Positions 5,965-11,346 of a stretch of DNA of 11,346 bases are shown in pieces. How positions within the stretch are numbered: position 1 is the stretch's first letter; each line of letters opens with the position of its first letter. A program made the position numbers and the translations under genes. The notes under the pieces were generated by a model. The model was not told the origin of the DNA. It saw nothing but the letters and a program-made list of their open reading frames with translations, and ran no database searches. The DNA is from Chromatiaceae bacterium (GTDB taxonomy: Bacteria > Pseudomonadota > Gammaproteobacteria > Chromatiales > Chromatiaceae): NCBI GenBank assembly GCA_016938795.1, contig JAFGTZ010000466.1, positions 1 through 11,346 of the forward strand. The letters are read 5' to 3'.

Positions 5965-8537
5965 CCATCATCGAGTGAAAGGTTCAAAAAATCCTCGACC
6001 CCCATGACCCGAGGCACCAGCCGCCCGGAGGGACCGGGGCGCATCCACACCACCTGACGGTCGTGATTTGGCCCATGGCTGACATGAATCGGCTGATTGA
6101 CCCCATAGAAATAGAGCCGATCAAAAGGCGTTTCGCGCACCACCCATTGCGCCACTTCGAGCATGTTTTCGTCCTCGACTAGAAGATCGACTGCCGCGCC
6201 CAGACGCGCGCAGATGGGATTGCCGAGACGGTTGAGTTCATGCGCGGCGTGCTGGTCGCGCTTGGGGTCGATGCGCCCCGGAATGAGCCGGGCGAGTTCG
6301 GGCGAGCAAAAACCATAGGTCAAACGGATCATGCCAAAGTAATCAATCAGCGGATCGAGCACCAGACGCGCGAGATCCTGCAGGGCATCGTAGCTTGTAC
6401 TTTGACGCGGGCGGTTCTCCAGTCCGGTGACGGCCTGGGTCTCGCCACACTCGATCAGGTCGCGAAAACGCAGATAGCGTCCACAGGGATCGTCAAGATC
6501 GGGAATAACGCCGCTGCGCACCAGTCGAAACCCATCGATCGCCCAGCGCTCGCGCGCCAAGGTCTCGCGGAAACGGCGCGGCGGCGGGCCATAGCCGCTG
6601 AAATCGAAGAGCGCAAGCGCATCGAGCGCCTCCTCGAAGGCGAGCTGCTCGGGATAGTGCGGAAACTCCTCGTTGATATAGCGCGACTTGTGAAAGAGAT
6701 AGGGCGGCTCGTGTTCCTCGCCGTAGAGAAAGTCCTCCCAGTCCTGCTCGCGCAGCCGCAGCTTGGTGCGCTCGATCAGACGCGGCAGTGGCTGGCCGAC
6801 GAAATCGTCGTAGCGCATGAGGCTGAGCTTGCCCGAGTGGAGATGAATCTTGACCAAATCGGCGGCGCTCTCCTCGCCATGCAGGATGAGCCCGGCGCCC
6901 ACATAGAGCCGCAACAAGGGCGGCAGGCGCTCGACCAGACTGAGATGGAGTTGCAGCGACTGGCCCGGCTCCAGCCAGCCGAGACCGCGCGCGGCGGCCC
7001 AGTCGCAGGCGCTGGCCAGGGCCTCGGTGTCGGCGATCTGAAAGAGCCGCGCGCGCGCCTCGGCCTGGGCGCTGGCGTAATCGCCAAAGAAGGCGCGGAT
7101 GTCGCGTTGCAGGCCCGCATCGAGATGGCTGTAGGGACGACGGCGCTCGAACTGAAGCAGGGCGAAATAGACCGCGAGATCATCGCGCCGCGCCGCACGG
7201 GCGCGTTCGAGCTCCTCGGGGTCGTGCTCCTCGGCGAGAATGCGCAATGCCTTCGGCAGGCTGCCAAAGGTCTCGCGCAGCCGCTCCAGCTCCTCCACCT
7301 CGCTGGCCTCGGGCGGGCGACCGAGGCTGAGCCAGGTGGCCCAGAGCCGGTCAAGCGGCTCGCGACAGGCCGCGATGCGCTCGGCAAGCCGATCACGCCG
7401 CGCACTCGGCTCGGCTGGCGCACGCGGACGGAGCGGGCTAAGCGTGCGGGTGCGGCGGCGGGTGCGTGCGAGCAAAAAGCGCTGCTCGGCCTCCTTGTCG
7501 CGAAAGACATAGAGCACCCCGGGCGCGACAGGAATGGGCATCTCGTCGAGCGCCTGCTGCAAAAAGACGCGAATCTCGGTGGAGCTGAAATATTTCTGGA
7601 AGGTGCCGCGCTGGGTCATGACCCCGTCGCGAAAGGGCTCACCGCGCGGATCCTGGGGGTTGGCGAGCATGACCGAGACGACTAGCAACCGCTCGGCAAG
7701 CGACCAGGCGCGGGTGAGCGCCTCCAGACGCTCGGCGCGATCCTCGATCACATTGATCACAAAGCCAAGATTGACGATCTCGGCCGATTGCACAGGGTCA
7801 TCCGGCGCGAAATAGGGATCCCAGCCGCTCGCCTCCAGGCCATTCTCGCGCAGTCCGCGCACATCGTCGCCGCGCCCGCAGCCGTAATCGAACAGCCGCC
7901 ACTGGCCATCGAGAAAGCCATGCCGGGCAAGGCATTGCACCGGAGCGGAGAAGTTGCTGCGCGCCAGCGCGGTGCGCTGACGCGCCGCCGCCCAGTGGCC
8001 CCAGAGTGGCGTCTCTTCTTCGCTGGTCTCGGGGGCGCCCTCCTCCAGATTGCCAAGCGGCAACAGCTCGAAGCCTTCGATGCGATAGCCCCGCTCACGC
8101 ACCAAGGCCAGCCACTGGCGGCGGTAGCCGATGCGGGTGGTCTCATCGAAGAGGCCCAGCGACTCGCAGGCGGCTGTCAGCGCCTCGCACTGAGCGCGGC
8201 GCGGATGCTCGGGCGCGAGCAGCAGCTCCTGGCGGTGGAGAATGGGTGGATTGAGCGACTCGGCATAGGTGCGATAGGCCAGTGTCTCGCGCTCCAGATC
8301 GACCAGCCAGCTCTCGCGCAGCGCGGGAAAGGCCGCTTCGGCAAAGTCAGGATAGTGCAGCAGGGCGACACTTGGCCCCTCTTGATCGAGCCGCGCCAGC
8401 GTGTAGTCTCGCCCCCGCTCCAGCCCGGCAAAGCGTTCGGCCCGCTCGACCCGAGCACGCTGCTCGGGCGCGAGCCGGTCGAGCTGATCGACATGCACAT
8501 AGAGGCGTCCGGCGACGATCTTGGCGGGGAGCGACAT
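5961..8537 (-). CDS. DNA phosphorothioation-associated putative methyltransferase
   Basis: An 858-residue multidomain protein. The class I SAM-binding domain (about 180-345) has motif I FDYGCGRGDD (216-225), GWDPYF (238-243) and VNLGFVINVIED (255-266), with GTFQKYFSSTEI (311-322) after it. These match the family I know as 'DNA phosphorothioation-associated putative methyltransferase' (TIGR04096). Two similar modules flank it, at about 10-160 and 525-625, sharing HYPDF/RYDDF and NPPILHRQE/EPPYLFHKSR motifs. The last 140 residues resemble an M15-type zinc peptidase fold, with H763, D784 and H818 (PIHVSHGP) as candidate ligands. The methyltransferase domain lacks the D/N-PPY motif of amino-methylating DNA enzymes, so the methyl acceptor is unknown. 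The ATG at 8537 has no clear ribosome binding site, and an in-frame stop lies just before it. It follows the GGDEF-EAL gene by 27 bp. The family call is confident; the activity is not established. Confidence 0.85.
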   Translation of the reverse strand: MSLPAKIVAGRLYVHVDQLDRLAPEQRARVERAERFAGLERGRDYTLARLDQEGPSVALLHYPDFAEAAFPALRESWLVDLERETLAYRTYAESLNPPILHRQELLLAPEHPRRAQCEALTAACESLGLFDETTRIGYRRQWLALVRERGYRIEGFELLPLGNLEEGAPETSEEETPLWGHWAAARQRTALARSNFSAPVQCLARHGFLDGQWRLFDYGCGRGDDVRGLRENGLEASGWDPYFAPDDPVQSAEIVNLGFVINVIEDRAERLEALTRAWSLAERLLVVSVMLANPQDPRGEPFRDGVMTQRGTFQKYFSSTEIRVFLQQALDEMPIPVAPGVLYVFRDKEAEQRFLLARTRRRTRTLSPLRPRAPAEPSARRDRLAERIAACREPLDRLWATWLSLGRPPEASEVEELERLRETFGSLPKALRILAEEHDPEELERARAARRDDLAVYFALLQFERRRPYSHLDAGLQRDIRAFFGDYASAQAEARARLFQIADTEALASACDWAAARGLGWLEPGQSLQLHLSLVERLPPLLRLYVGAGLILHGEESAADLVKIHLHSGKLSLMRYDDFVGQPLPRLIERTKLRLREQDWEDFLYGEEHEPPYLFHKSRYINEEFPHYPEQLAFEEALDALALFDFSGYGPPPRRFRETLARERWAIDGFRLVRSGVIPDLDDPCGRYLRFRDLIECGETQAVTGLENRPRQSTSYDALQDLARLVLDPLIDYFGMIRLTYGFCSPELARLIPGRIDPKRDQHAAHELNRLGNPICARLGAAVDLLVEDENMLEVAQWVVRETPFDRLYFYGVNQPIHVSHGPNHDRQVVWMRPGPSGRLVPRVMGVEDFLNLSLDDG

Positions 8538-8564
8538 AAGTGTTCAGCGGGCGGTCAGACAGAC

Positions 8565-10700
8565 TCAGGGCGGACATTTCTCGGGCGGCGGGCTCTCCAC
8601 TCCGGGGCGCGTGAAATCGCGCATCAGGGCATCAATCTCATCCGCGCTCATGGGCTTGCCGATGAGATAGCCCTGCACCTCGCTCACGCCAAGCGCCTCG
8701 ATAAAATCGCACTGGCGCAGGGTTTCCACACCCTCGGCGATGATGTCGAGCCCGAGACTCTCGCCCATGACCACCACCGCGCGCACAATAGCGCGCGAGC
8801 CACGATCCGTGGTGACGTGTTTCACGAAGGCCTGGTCGATCTTGATGGCGTCGATGGGGAAACGCAGCAGATATTCCAGAGATGAATGGCCGATGCCGAA
8901 ATCGTCGATGGCGATCTTCATGCCATGTTTGCGCAGACAGCTCAGCAGCTCAATGGCGTGCAGGGGATCCTGCATGGCGAGACTTTCGGTAATCTCCAGC
9001 TCGATAAGCTGCGGATCGCAGCCGGTTTCGGCCAGAATCCGCTGGATTTCGCCACACAGATCGGCCTCGTGGAACTGACGCACCGAGAGGTTGATGCCCA
9101 CCCGCAGCGCGCTCCCAGTCTCGGCCCAGCGGCGCGCCTGACGGCAGGCCTCGACCAGCACCCAGTGCCCAACGTCGCCGATGAGACCAAGGTTTTCGAG
9201 AATGGGGACAAAGTGCGCGGGCGAGACCAGCCCCCAGTGGGGATGGCGCCAGCGCAGCAAGGCCTCGACGCCGCGCAGGCGACCGCTCGCCAGATCGAGC
9301 TGGGGTTGATAGAGCAGAAAGAACTGCTGCTGGTCGAGCGCCAGATGCAGGGCGCTTTCCATGGCCAGGGCCTCGCTGAAGCGGGCGCCGTTGATCTGCG
9401 GTGTGGCCAGCACCTGAGGGCGGCCCTGCACCCGCGCGAGCTGTTGCGCATCCTGCGCGAGCGCGAGCAACTGCTTGGCGTCCGAGGCGTGATCGGGGTG
9501 ACAGGCCGCGCCCGCAGTGAGGGTGAGTACGCACTCCTGCTCGCCCACGAAATAGGGTTGGCGCAGGCCAAACAAGAGTCGCTCGAAACGCGCGTGCGCC
9601 TCTTCCAGGTCGGCATCGACCAGCATGACCGCGAACTCGTCACCACCCACGCGCGCCGCCGCCTCCAGTGGCCCCAGCTGCTGCATGAGCCGATGGGCGA
9701 GGCGCGTCAGCAGCCAGTCGCCCGCCTCTTCGCCGAGCGCCTCGTTATAGCGATGGAAGCGCGCGATATCGACCCAGCCCACTAGCAAGGCGCCAGCTTG
9801 GCCATCGAGCGCATGCAGTCGCTCGCGCACCTGACGCAGAAAAAAGCGCCGGTTGCCAAGCTCGGTCAGCTCATCGTGCAAGGCCAGATAATCAACCAGG
9901 CTTTCGGTGCGGCGCATCTCGGTGACGTCCTGAAAGGCGCCGATGACCAGATTGGTGTCCGCCCCCCGCGCTCCACGCTCGCCCACCAGGCGCACCAGAC
10001 GCTCCACGCTTTCGTCAAGATAGAGACGCAGCTCGACCTCCAGATGGCGCTCGCCCTCGCGCATCAGACGCATGGCGCGGCGCGCACGGCTGCGATCCTC
10101 GGGATGCACCAGCGCCATGAAGGCCTCGGCGTCCTCGATGGGGCGCTCGTCGAGTCCGAGCAGACGGCCCGGATCGTCCGACCAATGCAACCGGTTATCG
10201 CTGAGCGACCACTCCCAGAACACCAGTCGCGCAATGTGTCGCGCCGAGGCCTCGCGCAAGCGGTTCTGGCGCACCTCGCGATTGAGCGCACTGGCGCGCA
10301 GCGCGTAGTAGACGCGCTGGGTGAGCAGCGTCCAGTTGATGGGCTTGGTGATGAAGTCGGTGGCCCCGGCCTCGAAGGCCGAGCGGATGGCGCCCAGATC
10401 CTCGGCCCCGGTCAGCATGATGATGGCCACGCCATCGTCGCGATCGAGTTCGCGGATACGGGCGCAAACGGCAAAGCCATCCATGCCCGGCATGACCACA
10501 TCGAGCAGCACCAGCGCAGGCCGCTCGCGCGCAAAAAGGTCCACCGCCGTGACCCCGTCACCCGCCTCGATGACCTCGAACCCCTCGCGTTCGAGCACCG
10601 CTTTGAGCAGGTGACGGGTCGGGCGGTCGTCATCCACAATCAGCAGGCGCTCGATCCTCGACTGCTCAGCACTCTTCAAGCGACTCATCCTCGTGCGCAT
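8565..10700 (-). CDS. Response regulator with REC-PAS-GGDEF-EAL domains (c-di-GMP synthesis/degradation)
   Basis: A 711-residue cytoplasmic signalling protein with no membrane segment. The receiver domain (about 17-135) has acidic residues D23/D24, phospho-acceptor D67 in LLDVVMPGMDG, T97 and K119. A PAS domain follows (about 155-265, ending GAFQDVTEMRR). The GGDEF domain (about 270-430) has an intact GGDEF (352-356) plus D311, N319 and D328 for metal and guanine binding, but its RxxD product-inhibition site is replaced by GPLE (343-346), and the usual FK lysine is H316. The EAL domain (about 440-695) keeps E479, N537, E569, D599/D600, K620, E656 and Q676, so phosphodiesterase activity is expected. 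Net activity cannot be told from sequence. A start at residue 5 (MSRL) is possible; neither start has a strong ribosome binding site. A divergent Hpt gene lies next to it and may pass phosphate to D67 (inference). Confidence 0.93.
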   Translation of the reverse strand: MRTRMSRLKSAEQSRIERLLIVDDDRPTRHLLKAVLEREGFEVIEAGDGVTAVDLFARERPALVLLDVVMPGMDGFAVCARIRELDRDDGVAIIMLTGAEDLGAIRSAFEAGATDFITKPINWTLLTQRVYYALRASALNREVRQNRLREASARHIARLVFWEWSLSDNRLHWSDDPGRLLGLDERPIEDAEAFMALVHPEDRSRARRAMRLMREGERHLEVELRLYLDESVERLVRLVGERGARGADTNLVIGAFQDVTEMRRTESLVDYLALHDELTELGNRRFFLRQVRERLHALDGQAGALLVGWVDIARFHRYNEALGEEAGDWLLTRLAHRLMQQLGPLEAAARVGGDEFAVMLVDADLEEAHARFERLLFGLRQPYFVGEQECVLTLTAGAACHPDHASDAKQLLALAQDAQQLARVQGRPQVLATPQINGARFSEALAMESALHLALDQQQFFLLYQPQLDLASGRLRGVEALLRWRHPHWGLVSPAHFVPILENLGLIGDVGHWVLVEACRQARRWAETGSALRVGINLSVRQFHEADLCGEIQRILAETGCDPQLIELEITESLAMQDPLHAIELLSCLRKHGMKIAIDDFGIGHSSLEYLLRFPIDAIKIDQAFVKHVTTDRGSRAIVRAVVVMGESLGLDIIAEGVETLRQCDFIEALGVSEVQGYLIGKPMSADEIDALMRDFTRPGVESPPPEKCPP

Positions 10701-10800
10701 GACTATCTTGATTAAAGAGAACCAACCGCGACGCTCGCTTCACGGTCGCCGTTCCCAAACCACTATAGTAACCTTTGGCCAGAAAACTATCGCCGCATTC
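10701..10800. promoter_or_regulatory. Divergent promoter region between the GGDEF-EAL and Hpt genes
   Basis: The 112-bp space between the two divergent starts is more AT-rich than the surrounding genes. It holds the 8-bp palindrome ACTATAGT (10762-10769), which offers a TATAGT -10 element on both strands (10764-10769 plus; 10767-10762 minus). The -35 matches are poor on both strands; TTCACG at 10739-10744 with a 19-bp spacer is the best on the plus strand. A second minus-strand -10-like TTTAAT lies at 10717-10712. Confidence 0.35.
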
Positions 10801-10806
10801 GGAGGA
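10801..10806 (+). promoter_or_regulatory. Ribosome binding site fixing a TTG start for the Hpt gene
   Basis: GGAGGA, six bases before TTG at 10813. An in-frame ATG exists at 10693, but it would add 40 residues unlike an Hpt domain and would overlap the first codons of the divergent gene. Confidence 0.75.
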
Positions 10807-10812
10807 TTATCC

Positions 10813-11157
10813 TTGAACCACCTCGATCTCGATACGCTGGAAGAGCTGCGCGACCTGCTCGATGAGGGACTCAACGAAATCCTTGACGAATTCGTGCTGC
10901 ACCTCGACGACCAAAAACAGGCACTGGACGACTGCCTTCAGGCCGGCCAGATCGAGGAGTGCGAGCGCATTGCCCATACCCTCAAGGGAAGCGCCGGCAA
11001 TGTCGGCGCGGCCGCGCTCTCGCGCGCTGCCGCCCGGATCGAGCAACTGGCGCGCGAGAATCAGAGCGAGCAGGCGCGCGCCGAACTCGCCGGACTTGCG
11101 GAACTGGCAGCGGTCAGCGTGGCCGAGTTGATCCAGCGCGGCTATCTGCGCCGCTAA
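10813..11157 (+). CDS. Hpt (histidine phosphotransfer) domain protein
   Basis: A 114-residue stand-alone Hpt protein: a four-helix bundle that shuttles phosphate between receiver domains in a multistep phosphorelay. The phospho-histidine is H55 in the typical AHTLKGSAGNVGA (54-66), preceded by an acidic helix and followed by the second bundle helices (about 67-110). It starts at a TTG codon with a strong GGAGGA box. It is divergent from the REC-PAS-GGDEF-EAL gene, so that receiver is its most obvious partner; the cognate hybrid histidine kinase is not in the window. A coiled-coil protein gene begins 37 bp downstream and may be cotranscribed. Confidence 0.9.
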   Translation: MNHLDLDTLEELRDLLDEGLNEILDEFVLHLDDQKQALDDCLQAGQIEECERIAHTLKGSAGNVGAAALSRAAARIEQLARENQSEQARAELAGLAELAAVSVAELIQRGYLRR

Positions 11158-11194
11158 GATCCCACAGGAACGGAATTTCCCCAGGAGAAACTCC

Positions 11195-11346
11195 ATGGCA
11201 CTGGCTCAAGAAGATATTGCCTTCATCAAGGAGCATCTCGGCGAGTGGCTCGCCGAGCAGTCACTTGGCAAACCGCCCGCCGTCTACGAGATCGAGCTGC
11301 GCGAGCGCATGGTGCGTGTTGAAGAGGAGCTCAGGCACCAGCGCGA
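11195..11346 (+). CDS. Small coiled-coil protein, 5' part only
   Basis: Fifty codons from the ATG at 11195 to the window end, with an AGGAGAAA ribosome binding site (11183-11190). The N-terminus has DIAFIKEHLGEWLAEQ followed by KPPAVYEIELRERMVRVEEELRHQR, an amphipathic, highly charged stretch that looks like the start of a coiled coil. I recall similar hypothetical proteins in Chromatiaceae whose C-termini continue as coiled-coil repeats, but their function is unknown to me. No signal peptide or membrane segment is visible in this part. Confidence 0.7.
   Translation, partial: MALAQEDIAFIKEHLGEWLAEQSLGKPPAVYEIELRERMVRVEEELRHQR

Noticed and set aside
5891..5971. Longer cysteine desulfurase starting at 5971 with 27 more residues
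   Set aside because: The extension is unlike the family, comes from AT-rich DNA with a promoter-like sequence, and has no ribosome binding site; ATG 5890 has one.
8220..8260. NPPI (residues 96-99) as motif IV of an amino-methyltransferase
   Set aside because: It lies about 120 residues before the SAM motif, in a module whose second copy has EPPY in the same place, so it belongs to that module's own conserved pattern rather than to the catalytic site.
10693..10812. Longer Hpt protein starting at ATG 10693
   Set aside because: It would overlap the divergent gene's first codons and lacks a ribosome binding site, whereas TTG 10813 has GGAGGA at ideal spacing.

Overview
The DNA is GC-rich and densely coded, with gammaproteobacterial features. 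The two edge fragments resemble gene families I associate with purple sulfur bacteria (Chromatiaceae and relatives): an Rpn/PD-(D/E)XK-type protein and a small coiled-coil protein. The organism assignment is an inference from general impression, not from a marker gene.

Layout: almost everything between 313 and 10700 is on the minus strand, read right to left. It begins with a four-domain c-di-GMP response regulator (REC-PAS-GGDEF-EAL, 8565-10700). After 27 bp comes a large protein of the 'DNA phosphorothioation-associated putative methyltransferase' type (5961-8537). Then follow a DndA/IscS-type cysteine desulfurase (4712-5890), a DUF4007-family protein (3744-4718) and a 1144-residue P-loop ATPase of the BrxC-like/PT-island type (313-3747). 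The last three genes overlap (7 bp and 4 bp) and look translationally coupled. A sigma70-like promoter with a ribosome binding site sits just before the cysteine desulfurase. On the other side of the regulator, divergently transcribed, are a stand-alone Hpt phosphotransfer protein (10813-11157, TTG start) and the beginning of a small coiled-coil protein.

The core of interest is the set methyltransferase-like protein + cysteine desulfurase + DUF4007 + large ATPase. From family knowledge these belong to DNA phosphorothioate (sulfur-modification) islands. None of the expected DNA-sulfurating enzymes (DndC/SspD/BrxP-type PAPS-reductase-like protein, DndD, DndE, DndB) is in the window, and no PglZ or restriction gene. 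Downstream of the ATPase there is instead a 24-bp REP-like inverted pair enclosing a 31-bp tandem duplication, then what looks like the C-terminal remnant of an Rpn-family nuclease. The cluster is therefore either split over a wider region, eroded at this side, or a minimal or undescribed variant.

The methyltransferase-like protein is itself unusual. An N-terminal module appears duplicated after the methyltransferase domain, and the C-terminus resembles a zinc D-Ala-D-Ala peptidase (M15/Hedgehog-like) fold. The REC-PAS-GGDEF-EAL protein and the divergent Hpt protein plausibly form a phosphorelay pair controlling c-di-GMP. Whether they are linked to the sulfur cluster is open.
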